A DNA stretch of 64,000 bases, taken from the NCBI GenBank assembly GCA_963733915.1, contig CAVTEP010000004.1, positions 118,924 through 182,923 on the forward strand, given 5' to 3'. The notes under the pieces are model-generated. The model was not told the DNA's origin. It made no database searches and saw only the letters and a program-made list of their open reading frames with translations. The translations under genes were made by a program, and so were the position numbers. Positions 18,094 to 27,633 of the stretch are shown in pieces (the first letter of the stretch is position 1; each line of letters opens with the position of its first letter). The DNA comes from Sulfomarinibacter sp963733915. Its GTDB lineage: Bacteria; Acidobacteriota; Thermoanaerobaculia; Thermoanaerobaculales; Sulfomarinibacteraceae.

Positions 18094-19083
18094 TCACTTC
18101 TCTTTCACGAGCGCGTACAAATCGTGGTCGGCATCGAATCCCTCGACCGTGTGCCGGCCCAGCTCCTTGAACTTGAAACCGTCGCCCGCCATCTGGCGAG
18201 TGATCGGGCACACGATGATCGGTCCGGTGTCCTTGTTCGCGAGCTTCTCGATGCGGAACGCGAGCACCACCGACTCGCCAACCATTGACAGCCCGAGCGC
18301 ACCGTCGCTCCCATAGCCGGAGATGGTCACCAGACCCGTGCAGAGGGCGAAGTCCATGCCGAGCGGAAAACCGGCCACGTTCCACACCAGCGGGTCCGCT
18401 CCCAGCTTGGCAACCAGGCTCTTCAGGCGCAGGGCTGCTCGACAGGCCTGGCTGGCGTGACAGTCGTTCGAACTCTTTTCCCAAAAGGCGAACAACGCGT
18501 CGCCCTGAAACTCCTTGAGCGTTCCGCCGAGATCCCGAACCTCGTGCTCCAGGCGTCCGAAGACGCGATTGACCGAATCCTGGAGCCCGGTTTGGTCGGC
18601 CATTTGGACCATCGAGGTGTAGTTGCGAATATCTCCCACCAGGAGGGTGACCACGGTCGAGTCGGCGACGCCGAAGGTGTCCGTCGAGGTCGACTCGGTA
18701 CCTGAGCCCACCGGGGGGTGGCCATCCAACCGCAGGTTCAGCACCTTGCCGATCGAAAGCACCTGGCCCGGAGACATCTCGGTCCGGAGGTTCGGCGACA
18801 GCCGGCGCCCGTCGAGCCGGGTGCCGTTGCGGCTCACGTCGCGTACATAGCAGCGGCCGTCCGGCTCCTGGGTGATGACGCAGTGGCGGGAGGAAACCGT
18901 AGGGTCGTTGACGAGCAGGAATCCCGGGAGCTTGCGGCTCTCTTTGTAGCGCCCGATCTCGATCCGGTCGAAAAAGAGGAAGACTTCGTTTTGGCCCGAG
19001 CCGCTGTCGGCGACCAACCACTTCCCCGGGTACTCGGGCACCGCTGGCGGGACGTAGTGGGTGATCGACTTGTCGTCAGCCAT
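18094..19083 (-). CDS. FHA domain-containing class III adenylate/guanylate cyclase-like protein
   Basis: A 329-residue cytosolic protein. The N-terminal half is an FHA phosphothreonine-binding domain (IEIGRYKESR, then VSSRHC and VRDVSRNGTRLDG). The C-terminal half is a class III cyclase homology domain: TLLVGDIRNYTSM with the first metal Asp, LKEFQGDALFAFW with the second, and GLSMVGESVVLAFRIEKLA. Whether it is catalytically active is unsure, because base-specificity residues are not clear by eye. ATG at 19083 has a G-rich site upstream; longer starts add an unlikely N-terminus. A link to the many Ser/Thr kinases of the window through the FHA domain is plausible but inferred. Confidence 0.88.
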   Translation of the reverse strand: MADDKSITHYVPPAVPEYPGKWLVADSGSGQNEVFLFFDRIEIGRYKESRKLPGFLLVNDPTVSSRHCVITQEPDGRCYVRDVSRNGTRLDGRRLSPNLRTEMSPGQVLSIGKVLNLRLDGHPPVGSGTESTSTDTFGVADSTVVTLLVGDIRNYTSMVQMADQTGLQDSVNRVFGRLEHEVRDLGGTLKEFQGDALFAFWEKSSNDCHASQACRAALRLKSLVAKLGADPLVWNVAGFPLGMDFALCTGLVTISGYGSDGALGLSMVGESVVLAFRIEKLANKDTGPIIVCPITRQMAGDGFKFKELGRHTVEGFDADHDLYALVKEK

Positions 19084-19325
19084 GAGAGACCCCCCGCCGG
19101 TTATCGACACGGCCTTCCCCGTGGCCGGCCGCAGCCACGAACCGGCAACGCCGATCTGGAGAATCATTCATCAGATGCATGCTCACTAACCCCTAATGTG
19201 CGCCGGAGAGCCGTTATTCCTCATGGCGAAGCATCGTTGTCTGGTGCCTCGAGCGCCGAAGCCCCCTGAGGCAGGAATATCTCGACTGCTGCACCTGATT
19301 TTGTAGAAAAAGAGGAGATTCGAAA

Positions 19326-19979
19326 ATGGCGACCAAGAAAGTCGGTGTCATCGGATCGGGGATCGTTGGTCAGGTGTTGGCAGCAGGTTTCGCCAAACAC
19401 GGCTTCGAGACCATGATCGCCAGCCGCAAACCGGAGAACCTCGCCGAGTGGGCGGCGGGAACGGTTCCGCCAGTTACGCCCGGCACTGTCGAGGAGACGT
19501 CCCGCCTCGCCGACATCGTCGTGCTCGCCGTCAAGGGGACCGCCGCCGGGGAGGCCGTGCGCCTCGCGGGGGCCGACTCGCTTGCCGGGAAGATTGTCAT
19601 CGACGCCACCAACCCGATCGCCGATGCGCCGCCCGAGGGCGGCGTTCTCAAGTTTTTTACCGATCTCGATTCATCGCTGATGGAGCTCCTCCAGGACGCG
19701 GCACCGGAGGCCCGCTTCGTCAAGGCCTTCAGCTGCGTCGGAAATGCGCTCATGGTCAACCCGGACCTGCCCGGCGGGCCACCGACGATGTTCATCTGCG
19801 GCAACGATCGTGCAGCCAAGAAGGAAGTGGCGGGAATCCTCGATCTCTTTGGCTGGGAGGTCGAGGACATGGGCGGCGCCGAGGCTGCGCGTGCCATCGA
19901 GCCGCTCTGCATTCTGTGGTGCATCCCGGGCTTCCTTGACAACCGGTGGATGCACGCCTTCAAGCTGCTGAAGGTGTAG
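19326..19979 (+). CDS. NAD(P)-binding F420 reductase-like oxidoreductase
   Basis: A 217-residue Rossmann protein. The nucleotide-binding motif is VGVIGSGIVGQVLAAGFAKHG with Ser-Arg (ASRKP) at the second strand end, the usual NADPH choice. DATNPIADAP and VKAFSCVGNALMVNP correspond to the conserved blocks of F420H2:NADP oxidoreductase and related NADPH-dependent F420 reductases. Whether the host makes F420 is unknown; many homologs act on other substrates. GAGG precedes the ATG. It ends at a strong bidirectional terminator shared with the convergent RRM gene. Confidence 0.82.
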   Translation: MATKKVGVIGSGIVGQVLAAGFAKHGFETMIASRKPENLAEWAAGTVPPVTPGTVEETSRLADIVVLAVKGTAAGEAVRLAGADSLAGKIVIDATNPIADAPPEGGVLKFFTDLDSSLMELLQDAAPEARFVKAFSCVGNALMVNPDLPGGPPTMFICGNDRAAKKEVAGILDLFGWEVEDMGGAEAARAIEPLCILWCIPGFLDNRWMHAFKLLKV

Positions 19980-20014
19980 GCGCCGCCCACGCGGACCGTG
20001 CACACGGCACGACA

Positions 20015-20047
20015 AGAAAAAACCCCTCCGTGGGGGAGGGGTTTTTG
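20015..20047. terminator. Bidirectional rho-independent terminator (RRM copy 1)
   Basis: AAAAAACCCCTCC / GGGAGGGGTTTTT forms a GC-rich stem with A- and T-runs on both sides, between the convergent reductase and RRM genes. Confidence 0.9.
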
Positions 20048-20064
20048 TTGATTTGTCTGTGTGT

Positions 20065-20403
20065 TTACCAGCCGCTGTCGTAACCGCCGCGATCACCGCC
20101 GCCGCCGCGACCACCGCCGCCTCCACGACCGCCACGACCGCCGCCGCCGGAACGCTCGCGAGCCTGGGCGACATCCACGCGAATGGTGCGGCCGTCGAGC
20201 TCGGTGCCGTTCATCGCCGCGACTGCCTTGTCGGCCGCGTCGTCATCATTGAAGGTGACAAAGCCGAAGCCGCGGGAGCGGCCCGAGTCACGATCAGAGA
20301 TCACGATCGCCTCGGTGATCTCTCCGTAGGGACTGAATGCGGCGTGGAGGCCGTCATTGTTCGTGTCCCAACTCAAACTTCCGACAAACAACTTCTTCGA
20401 CAT
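20065..20403 (-). CDS. Glycine-rich RRM RNA-binding protein, copy 1
   Basis: A 112-residue protein with one RNA recognition motif and an RGG-rich tail. RNP2 is KLFVGSL and RNP1 is RGFGFVTF (about residues 43-50); the tail after residue 83 is almost only Gly and Arg. Such Rbp proteins in bacteria bind single-stranded RNA and are often cold-induced. It is one of five copies in this window; its body is the most divergent of the five (NNDGLHAAFSPYGEITEA) and its Gly-rich tail is the longest. All copies share orientation, terminator and leader. Confidence 0.93.
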   Translation of the reverse strand: MSKKLFVGSLSWDTNNDGLHAAFSPYGEITEAIVISDRDSGRSRGFGFVTFNDDDAADKAVAAMNGTELDGRTIRVDVAQARERSGGGGRGGRGGGGGRGGGGDRGGYDSGW

Positions 20404-20549
20404 ATCTCTTCTCATCTCCCTGGGCACTGCCATTTCCTGGCGCCCCCGTTTCGCACACCGTGGTGGAACCTGCTTCCACCCGAACAGAAGCCAGCCCCAA
20501 TGGCCGGCAACGGAAATCCGAACATAGCAAACATCCAGATGCAATTCAA
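20404..20549 (-). promoter_or_regulatory. Promoter and structured 5' leader of RRM copy 1
   Basis: On the minus strand a -35 TTGAAT and a -10 TATGTT are 17 nt apart (20544-20549 and 20521-20526), giving a leader of about 110 nt. It contains the hairpin GGTGGAAGCAGGTTCCACC (20462-20480; 7-bp stem, loop GCAGG) and a second stem GCCGGCC/GGCTGGC. Both stems recur with compensating changes in the other four copies. Confidence 0.7.
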
Positions 20550-20601
20550 TCGTGCCTGAGCTCAGGAGTCTGCCGAGAATGCTAACCTCGATATCGATAC
20601 C

Positions 20602-22563
20602 ATGACGAAGAACGACAAAGCCGCGACCGACTCTGAACGCTACCCGGGAGAGATCAAACTCGCCGAGTCGGCGTTTCACCTCCTGATGGAGCGAACCGCA
20701 CGGGGCCGGATGCCCGGCGATGCGTTTCCAACCGGCGATGTCTACGACATCCTCGACACGGTGGGTGAGCTGCTTCACCTCGAGGCTCTCGAAGCAAAGG
20801 GTAAAAAGGTATCGAAGAAGAAGCTTGAGACGATGGTTGATCGCCTGAGGTCCGCTCTCGAAGGCCTGGCGGCCTGGCCGGTGGGCTCCCGGGTTCTGGT
20901 CATCGCCCCGCTCGCCGAGGCCTTCGATAAAGCGGAACTCGACTGGGTTGTCGAGGAGCTCCTGGCGGCCCTGCCGGAGCCCGATGCCCTCAGCGCCAAA
21001 GAACGCAAAGCGACGGTCGACGCATACCGCCGCCTGGCGCCGGTCCGCACGCGACTGATGATCGAGATCGGCGTGTGGGACCCGAAGCTCGAGGGCCAGT
21101 TGCGCCTGCTTCGTGACCTGAGCGCCGACCAACCCGAGGACGACGATCTGCTCGAGATCCTCAAACGCGGCATCGTGCTCAACGCCCTCTCGGGACGTGA
21201 ACACCTGCTGCTCGAGGAACGCCGCCGCCTCGCCGAAGCCGAGCCCCTGCCCGAGAAGATCGCCGAGGCTTTCGACCAGATCTCCGAAGAGCTGATTGGC
21301 ATCGAGATCGCCCGCCTCGGCCTCCACCTCGTGCTGGCCGATGTCGTTGCGGCGGGCCTCGTCCCGAAAAAGGTTTCGGAACGACAAATCGTGGCCGGCG
21401 CGTATCTGGCGATGCTCCGCCGTGATGATCCGAGCCGGAAGCCGGATCTGCACAAGATCGCCGGTTGGGCAAAGATCAACCACCGCAAGCTCGACGTCTT
21501 TTCCGATGAGATGGCTGCCGTATTCAAGTGGAAACCTCCCGGCCACGAAGGCTCGATTCAGGCCCGTGAAGAAAAACGGTGGCGGGTCGAATCGCTGACG
21601 CTCCAACACATGCCGGTGCGGTGGAGCCGGGGCGCCGATGCCGAGCGGCCTCCGTACTCGACGCGGGCGGCGCGCAAGCGGCTCAAAGAGCTTCGCGAGG
21701 TCGCGTGGATGATGATCGACTGGTTCGAGCCGGTGAGGTTCGTATCCGAGGCTTTTTCATACGGCGACGGCGCCCCCGATGAAATGGATCTCGAGATCGT
21801 GCGCGAGATCATCAATCTCTGGGAGGAACAGGCACCGGTTCGTGGACTCGACGATCTCGACCAGAGTTACCTCGATGACGATTGGGTGGACGAGGAATGG
21901 GAGGACGACACCGAAGATTTCGGTGGCTCCCTGCCCACGATCGTCACCACCGACGGCGAGCCGTGGGTCTTCAGCACGACGACCTTCGACATCGCCAAGG
22001 GCGAGCGCAGCGAAGTCATCAAGTGTCTTGACTCGGTCGATGAGCTGAGCCGGGAGCAGGAGGCCGGCGGCGAGCGCTGGGTGTGGCTCGACCCGCGCAC
22101 GGACGGCGATGTCGTCATCGCGAGCCTCACCCTCGAGGAGGACGTGCTCACCGTCGAGGCCCAGTCGGTCGCGAGATCGGCCAGGGTCAGCGCCCGGCTG
22201 GCGGATCTCATCGGCGACCGGATCATCTTGAAGGACATCCACACCGAACAGCCGACGCCCGAGCTGATCGCGGATCGCGCCGCCGAACAGCTGGCAGTCG
22301 CCGACGGTCCGGGCATTCCGCGAGACGAGCAGAAACGGATCGTGCTCGAGGTCATCGATCGACACTACCGCGCGTGGCCCGACCAGACCCTGCCGGCTCT
22401 GGGCGATATCACCCCCCGCGAAGCCGTCACCGATCCGGTGCTTCGTGCCGAGGTGATCGCCATGCTCCTCGAGTTCGAGGAAAATACCCGCGCCGCCACC
22501 TGGCCGATGAACGAGTTCGACTTCGGCTTCCTGTGGAACGAGTTGGGTCTGAAGCGCGACTGA
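20602..22563 (+). CDS. Hypothetical protein with MbcA/ParS-like C-terminal motif
   Basis: A 653-residue, largely helical, acidic protein without signal peptide or membrane segment. The last 80 residues contain ALGDITPREAVTDP followed by VIAMLLEFEE. This resembles the 'PaLgg-tPReA' element seen at the end of MbcA/ParS/Xre antitoxin-like and SEC-C-associated proteins. A strongly acidic stretch lies near residue 430. The body has no motif I can name. It is transcribed away from RRM copy 1 and ends at the terminator it shares with RRM copy 2. Function unknown. Confidence 0.75.
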   Translation: MTKNDKAATDSERYPGEIKLAESAFHLLMERTARGRMPGDAFPTGDVYDILDTVGELLHLEALEAKGKKVSKKKLETMVDRLRSALEGLAAWPVGSRVLVIAPLAEAFDKAELDWVVEELLAALPEPDALSAKERKATVDAYRRLAPVRTRLMIEIGVWDPKLEGQLRLLRDLSADQPEDDDLLEILKRGIVLNALSGREHLLLEERRRLAEAEPLPEKIAEAFDQISEELIGIEIARLGLHLVLADVVAAGLVPKKVSERQIVAGAYLAMLRRDDPSRKPDLHKIAGWAKINHRKLDVFSDEMAAVFKWKPPGHEGSIQAREEKRWRVESLTLQHMPVRWSRGADAERPPYSTRAARKRLKELREVAWMMIDWFEPVRFVSEAFSYGDGAPDEMDLEIVREIINLWEEQAPVRGLDDLDQSYLDDDWVDEEWEDDTEDFGGSLPTIVTTDGEPWVFSTTTFDIAKGERSEVIKCLDSVDELSREQEAGGERWVWLDPRTDGDVVIASLTLEEDVLTVEAQSVARSARVSARLADLIGDRIILKDIHTEQPTPELIADRAAEQLAVADGPGIPRDEQKRIVLEVIDRHYRAWPDQTLPALGDITPREAVTDPVLRAEVIAMLLEFEENTRAATWPMNEFDFGFLWNELGLKRD

Positions 22564-22590
22564 AAAACCCCTCCGCGGGGAGGGGTTCGA
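22561..22590. terminator. Bidirectional terminator (RRM copy 2)
   Basis: AAAAACCCCTCC/GGGGAGGGGTT stem between convergent genes. The T-run faces the minus-strand RRM gene. Confidence 0.85.
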
Positions 22591-22609
22591 TAAATTGTCG
22601 AGTTACGGT

Positions 22610-22918
22610 TTACCAGCGGTCACCGGAGTCGCGACGACCACCACGACCGCCGCCGCCGCCACCGGTACGTTGCTTGGCCTGGGCCACGTCTACCCGGATG
22701 GTGCGGCCGTCGAGCTCGGCCCCGTTGAGGGCTGCGATGGCCTTGTCGGCCGCGTCGTCATCCTCAAAGGTGACAAAGCCGAAACCCCGCGAGCGACCCG
22801 TGTCGCGGTCGCTGACCACAACGGCCTCGCTGATCTCGCCGTGAACACCAAACGCGTTGCGCAGGCCTTCATCATTCGTGTCCCAGCTCAAACTTCCAAC
22901 AAACAGTTTCTTCGCCAT
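22610..22918 (-). CDS. Glycine-rich RRM RNA-binding protein, copy 2
   Basis: A 102-residue protein with RNP2 KLFVGSL, RNP1 RGFGFVTF and a Gly/Arg tail (GGGGGGRGGRR). It starts MAKK where the others have MSKK. The RRM is nearly identical to copies 3-5 (WDTNDEGLRNAFGVHGEISEA). Convergent with the 653-residue hypothetical gene and divergent from the large Ser/Thr kinase gene at 23096. Confidence 0.93.
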   Translation of the reverse strand: MAKKLFVGSLSWDTNDEGLRNAFGVHGEISEAVVVSDRDTGRSRGFGFVTFEDDDAADKAIAALNGAELDGRTIRVDVAQAKQRTGGGGGGRGGRRDSGDRW

Positions 22919-23063
22919 TTCTCTTCTCATCTCCCTGGGCTTTGCCGCTTCACGGCGTGCCCGTTTCGCGATTATGGTGGACCCTGCGTCCACCCGTGCA
23001 GAAGCCAACCCCGGCGGCCGGCTACGGAGTCTGCAACATAGCATTCATCCTCATGTCAAGCAA
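22919..23063 (-). promoter_or_regulatory. Promoter and structured 5' leader of RRM copy 2
   Basis: A -35 TTGCTT (23058-23063) and a -10 TATGTT (23035-23040) are 17 nt apart on the minus strand. The leader has hairpin GGTGGACGCAGGGTCCACC (22976-22994) and a second stem GCCGGCC/GGTTGGC with two G-U pairs. Confidence 0.68.
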
Positions 23064-23095
23064 TCAGGGAATAGGAGCCGCGCCCGACGTTTTTC

Positions 23096-26000
23096 ATGAG
23101 TGTGGGCACCACTGATTCAGAAACCATCGGCCTCGACAGCTCGACGGCCAGCGTCGAGGTGATGCCGACGGCCGTTGTCGGCGACACCTTCTCCAACCGC
23201 TACCGCCTGGATGAAGAGATCGGCCGCGGCGGCATGGGCATCGTCTTTCGCGCCTGGGACTCGGATCTCGAGCGCCCGGTGGCGGTCAAGATCCTCGGCG
23301 CCCACCACCAGGTCGGCGACGCACGCGAGCGCCTCTTCCGCGAGGCCCGTGCCGCCGCCGCCCTCAGCCACCCGCACGTGGTTGCCGTCCACGACGTCGG
23401 CGAGCATCACCACATGCCGTACCTCGTCATGGAGCTGGTCGAGGGCCCGAGCCTCAAGGAACACAAACCCGAAACCCTCGACGAGACCATCGCGCTCGCC
23501 ACCCAGCTCTGCAAGGCCCTCGAACACGCCCACCAGCACGGCCTCGTCCACCGCGACCTCAAGCCGGCCAATGTCCTGCTCGAGGACCGGGCCGATGGCC
23601 CATTCGTCAAGCTCGTCGACCTCGGTCTCGCCATCCGCGAGCGCGCCGTCCGCATCACCCGCGAGGGCGGCATCACCGGCACCGTCGCCTACATGGCGCC
23701 CGAGCAGGCGCTGGGCAAGGAAATCGACGGCCGCACCGATCTCTATGCCCTCGGCGTCATACTCTACGAGCTCACCACCGGCCGTCTGCCATTCGACGGC
23801 GACAACCCGCTGGCCGTCCTCAGCCAGCACCTGCACGCACCGGTGGTCCCGCCCCGCACCTACCGCGCCGACCTTCCGGAGCACATCGAACGCGCCATCC
23901 TCCGCCTCCTTGCCAAAGAACCGGACGACCGTTTCGCCACCGCGAAAGAGGTCGCCGCGGTCCTCAACCAGAGCCCCGAGGCAGCGGCCATTTCGGCACC
24001 CATCGGTGTCTCCGCCGCCCTCGGCGGGCTGGTGCGCGGCCGCATGGTCGCCCGGGACACGGAAATCAACTCCCTCCGCCGCTCCTGGACCGAGACCAGC
24101 CTCGGCCGCGGTGGCATGGTACTGGTCTCCGGGGAGCCCGGCTCCGGCAAGACCCGCCTCGCCCGCGAGCTGGTCGACTACGCCCACATCACGGGCGGCG
24201 CCGTCATGTCGGGTGGATGCTACGAGCTGGAGGCAGCCACTCCGTATCTACCCTTCGTCGAAGCGCTGCGCTCCTGGGTCCATCAACGTACAGACGACGA
24301 GCTCCGCGCGGCCGCCGGTGACTCGGGTGCCGAGCTTGCCCGTCTGGCGCCCGAGCTCGGAAGCCGTATCGGCCCCTTCCCCGATGGCCCGGCGCTTTCG
24401 GCCGCCGAGCAGCGCCTCCGCCTCTACGACGGCGTCGCCCGCTGCCTCTTTCACCTCGCCGAGCCCGGGGGACTGCTGCTCTTTATCGACGATCTCCAGT
24501 GGGCCGACCAGGCCTCGCTGAGCCTGCTTCACTACCTGGTCCGCCTCGCCGGCCGCGAGCGGCTGCTCATCCTCGGCTGCTACCGCGACACCGATCTCGA
24601 CCGCTCCCACCCATTGTCCAGTGCCCTCGATCTTTGGAACCGCGAGCGAGCCTCGGTGCGGATCCACCTCGGCCGCCTCGGTCTGGACGGCACATCGGCC
24701 ATGCTGAGGGTCCTGCTCGGCGACGAATGCATCTCCGAGCGGTTCTGCGCCGACATCCACCGCGAGACCGAGGGCAATCCGTTTTTTGTCGAAGAGGTCG
24801 TCAAGACCCTGGTCGACGAAAAGCAGCTCGTCTGCGAGTGCGGCGAGTGGCGGCGCCGCGACGAAGGAGAACATCTCGTCCTGCCCCAGGGCGTCAAGGC
24901 GGCCATCGGACGCCGGCTCGATCACGTGAGTGAGCCCACCACCGAGATCCTCCGCATTGCCGCCATTCTCGGCAAGACCTTCCAGTTCTCGGAGCTCGCG
25001 GCGGTCGCCGACCAGTCCGAGGACGCGCTCCTCGATGCCCTCGACGAGGCCGTCGCGGGGCAGCTGCTGGAAACCGGATCCGGCGAAACCGTCGCCTTCA
25101 CCCACGACAAGATCCGCGAGGTCCTTTACCACGAGCTCAACCCCATCCGTCGCCGCCGCCTCCACAGCCGTGTCGCCGAAGGGCTCGAAGCCCTGCGCGA
25201 GAGGGGAGGGCGGGTATCGGTCGAGGATCTCGCCCACCACTTCATGGGGGGCGGATGCCTCGAAAGGGGCTTCGACTACGCCATGCAGGCGGCCGCCGAC
25301 GCCGCCACCCTCTTCGCCTACACCGACTCGATTCGCCTCTATGAACAGGCCCGCGACTGCGCCGAAGCGCTGGGTCGAACTGACGAGCTGCTGAAGATCG
25401 ACACCGCCCTCGGCGATGTCTATTCCTTGAAGGGCGAGCCCGTCAACGCCACCGAGCACTACGAGCGGGCCCTCGCCGCCGTCGACGATCCCGCCGAGCA
25501 GCTGCGCCTCAAGTGCCTGATCGGCGAGGCCTACGTCGTCGTCGGCGACGCCCGTGCATTGACCTACATCGAGGAGGCCAAGACGACCCTCGACCGCGAA
25601 GCCCAGCCTGCCGAGTTCGCCCGCGCGACCATGATCGAGGCCCGCTTCCACCACTACCACGGTCAGTCCGGCACGGCCGCGGAGCTCCTCCTCCAGGCCA
25701 TGGGGCCCGCCGAGAGGTCGGGCGACATCATGCTCCTGGCCTGGATCCACTTCTACCTCGCCGGCGCCTACCAACACCTGATCAACTTCGACGAGAGCAA
25801 CCGTTGGACCCGACGAATCGTCGACCTCGGCGAGGCGCACAACAACCCCAGCATCGGTTCCATGGGTTACGAATTCCTGCAGGAGAACGCCTTCATGTGC
25901 GGCAAATGGAGCGAAAGCCTCGAGTATGCCGCTCACCACCGCGAGCTGGGGGAAAAGGCGCACTCCTCCGACCGCCTGGCCTGGAACTTTCTACCCGTTT

Positions 26001-26680
26001 CCTACGCCAACTACGGCCTCGGCAACCTGGATGTGGCCGAGGTCGCCTGCGACGACGGCCTCGAGATGGCCGAACGCCTCGGCGACGAGCGCCTGGCCGC
26101 CTTTCTCGCCGGCTGGAAGGCGCTGATCGCCGCCGAGCAGGGCCGAATCGACGAGGCCATCCCCCTGGCCGACGCGGCCATCAAACGTGGCGACACCCTC
26201 GGCCTCAAGACCGGCCAGCTCGAAAGCCGCCGCGACCGCGCCTGCATCGCTCAGCTCCAGGAGGACCACGAGGTCGTCCTCGACCTCACCGCCCAGATCG
26301 AAGAGCTCCTCGAAGGCACCGACGAGTCCATCCAACCGGTTTGGATGAATCCCACCCGCTGCCAATCACTCATCGCCACCGGCATGCTCGACGAGGCCGA
26401 GCACCGGATCGAGACCATTCTCGAGGCCGCCCGCAAGGCCGACATGCCGCATTGGGAGGCCATGTGCCTCAAAGTGCGCGGGCAGCTGCATGTGGCGCGG
26501 GGTGACGACGAGGCTGCGCTTGACGATCTCGGTGTCGCGATCGAGATCTTCGAGAAGCTCGGGAGCAGAATCGAGCTTGGGCGGACGCTGGTGTTGCGCG
26601 GCAACGACGGGGATCTCCCCCGCGCGCGCGAGCTCTTCGAAGCCTGCGGCGCCGGCTGCGAGCTGACCAAGCTCGGATAA
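23096..26680 (+). CDS. Large Ser/Thr protein kinase with AAA ATPase and TPR region
   Basis: A 1194-residue cytosolic protein of the kinase-AAA-TPR type. The kinase domain (about 36-300) has the Gly loop IGRGGMGIVF, VAVKIL, HRDLKPAN (about 151) and DLG in place of DFG (LVDLGLA), then APEQALG. A P-loop ATPase follows (Walker A GEPGSGKTR near 346; Walker B LLLFIDD near 465), as in SpkC- and Pkn-like regulators. The final 450 residues are TPR-like helices. Substrates are unknown; such proteins integrate signals through the TPR part. The ATG is 178 nt from the divergent RRM copy 2 start. Confidence 0.93.
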   Translation: MSVGTTDSETIGLDSSTASVEVMPTAVVGDTFSNRYRLDEEIGRGGMGIVFRAWDSDLERPVAVKILGAHHQVGDARERLFREARAAAALSHPHVVAVHDVGEHHHMPYLVMELVEGPSLKEHKPETLDETIALATQLCKALEHAHQHGLVHRDLKPANVLLEDRADGPFVKLVDLGLAIRERAVRITREGGITGTVAYMAPEQALGKEIDGRTDLYALGVILYELTTGRLPFDGDNPLAVLSQHLHAPVVPPRTYRADLPEHIERAILRLLAKEPDDRFATAKEVAAVLNQSPEAAAISAPIGVSAALGGLVRGRMVARDTEINSLRRSWTETSLGRGGMVLVSGEPGSGKTRLARELVDYAHITGGAVMSGGCYELEAATPYLPFVEALRSWVHQRTDDELRAAAGDSGAELARLAPELGSRIGPFPDGPALSAAEQRLRLYDGVARCLFHLAEPGGLLLFIDDLQWADQASLSLLHYLVRLAGRERLLILGCYRDTDLDRSHPLSSALDLWNRERASVRIHLGRLGLDGTSAMLRVLLGDECISERFCADIHRETEGNPFFVEEVVKTLVDEKQLVCECGEWRRRDEGEHLVLPQGVKAAIGRRLDHVSEPTTEILRIAAILGKTFQFSELAAVADQSEDALLDALDEAVAGQLLETGSGETVAFTHDKIREVLYHELNPIRRRRLHSRVAEGLEALRERGGRVSVEDLAHHFMGGGCLERGFDYAMQAAADAATLFAYTDSIRLYEQARDCAEALGRTDELLKIDTALGDVYSLKGEPVNATEHYERALAAVDDPAEQLRLKCLIGEAYVVVGDARALTYIEEAKTTLDREAQPAEFARATMIEARFHHYHGQSGTAAELLLQAMGPAERSGDIMLLAWIHFYLAGAYQHLINFDESNRWTRRIVDLGEAHNNPSIGSMGYEFLQENAFMCGKWSESLEYAAHHRELGEKAHSSDRLAWNFLPVSYANYGLGNLDVAEVACDDGLEMAERLGDERLAAFLAGWKALIAAEQGRIDEAIPLADAAIKRGDTLGLKTGQLESRRDRACIAQLQEDHEVVLDLTAQIEELLEGTDESIQPVWMNPTRCQSLIATGMLDEAEHRIETILEAARKADMPHWEAMCLKVRGQLHVARGDDEAALDDLGVAIEIFEKLGSRIELGRTLVLRGNDGDLPRARELFEACGAGCELTKLG

Positions 26681-27033
26681 TCCGTGCGGGCGAGACGCCC
26701 GCACCCGATGCCAACACGACCCACCCGCCCGGCAGCCGGGACGGCTGCCCCACAATCGTTTCTCGGCTCCTCGAAATGGCTTGTGGGGCACGGGTCTCGC
26801 AAACCGGGTGGGCGGTTTGTCATTGGGGCTGAGCGCCGCTCCCTCCCGCTGTCATCCCGAGCGAGTAAACGGAGTGAGCGAGTCGAGGGACCCCCTGAAG
26901 CCAGAGAGTCTTCCGTGCTCATCACTCTCCGGAGAATTGAGGGGGTCCTTCGCACTCGGCGCCTGCGGCGCCTCGCTCAGGATGACAGAGGGGGGGGCTT
27001 GCTCGGGATGACAATGAGGGCAGGCGCGCCAAT
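26681..27033. repeat. Cluster of three palindromic repeat families
   Basis: No gene is seen. 26684-26706: GTGCGGGCGAGACGCCCGCAC palindrome type. 26726-26812: the CGGCAGCCGGGACGGCTGCC element with TTGTGGGGCACGGGTCTCGC as its second half. 26850-26995: a long TCATCCCGAGCGAG ... CTCGCTCAGGATGAC element with internal inverted symmetry. Confidence 0.75.
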
Positions 27034-27060
27034 AAAAAACCCCTCCGCGGGGAGGGGTTC
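27034..27060. terminator. Terminator of RRM copy 3
   Basis: AAAAAACCCCTCCGCGGGGA stem preceding the end of the minus-strand RRM gene, same sequence as in the other copies. Confidence 0.85.
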
Positions 27061-27081
27061 GGTTGATTGATGAGTTACGGA

Positions 27082-27387
27082 CTACCAGCGGTCGCTGTAA
27101 CCGCCGCGGCCACCGCCGCCGCCGCCACCACCGGAACGCTGCTTCGCCTGGGCCACATCCACCCGGATGGTGCGACCGTCGAGCTCGGTACCGTTGAGGG
27201 CTGCAACGGCCTTGTCAGCCGCCTCGTCGTCCTCGAAGGTGACAAAGCCGAAACCACGCGAGCGACCCGTGTCGCGATCGCTGATCACAACGGCTTCGCT
27301 GACCTCGCCGTGGGCGCCGAACGCGCTGCGCAGGCCCTCGTCGTTCGTATCCCAGCTCAAACTACCAACAAACAGTTTCTTCGACAT
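27082..27387 (-). CDS. Glycine-rich RRM RNA-binding protein, copy 3
   Basis: A 101-residue protein with RNP2 KLFVGSL, RNP1 RGFGFVTF and tail SGGGGGGGGRGGYSDRW. It is almost identical to copy 5 except in the loop GAHGEVSEAVV. Start ATG at 27387. It is divergent from the hybrid histidine kinase. Confidence 0.93.
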   Translation of the reverse strand: MSKKLFVGSLSWDTNDEGLRSAFGAHGEVSEAVVISDRDTGRSRGFGFVTFEDDEAADKAVAALNGTELDGRTIRVDVAQAKQRSGGGGGGGGRGGYSDRW

Positions 27388-27530
27388 ACTCTCTCTTTTC
27401 TCCCTGAGCGCTGCCTTCCGGTGCGCCCGATTCGCAAACCGTGGTGGACCCTGCGTCCACCCATACAGAAGCCGGCCCCGCTGGCCGGCAACAGACATCG
27501 CAACATAACAGATATCTTCTTCTATTTCAA
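27388..27530 (-). promoter_or_regulatory. Promoter and structured 5' leader of RRM copy 3
   Basis: A -35 TTGAAA (27525-27530) and a -10 TATGTT (27502-27507), 17 nt apart. The leader contains GGTGGACGCAGGGTCCACC (27443-27461) and GCCGGCC/GGCCGGC. Confidence 0.7.
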
Positions 27531-27633
27531 ATAATTTCTTTTGACGGCTCCAAAACCCTCTCGTTTGAGCAGGTAGATCGCGTTACAATCTCGTCTACAG
27601 TCGAAGCGAAGCTTGCCGTTGGAGGGACAATCA

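Noticed and set aside
20404..21609. Minus-strand frame extending RRM copy 1 to 514 residues
   Set aside because: Only the last 112 residues have RRM sense. The upstream part is antisense to the 653-residue gene and to the RRM leader and promoter.
24248..25963. Long minus-strand reading frame opposite the large kinase
   Set aside because: It is a GC-rich antisense shadow; its sequence is low-complexity Gly/Val/Leu/Asp without motifs, while the plus frame has clear kinase, ATPase and TPR motifs.
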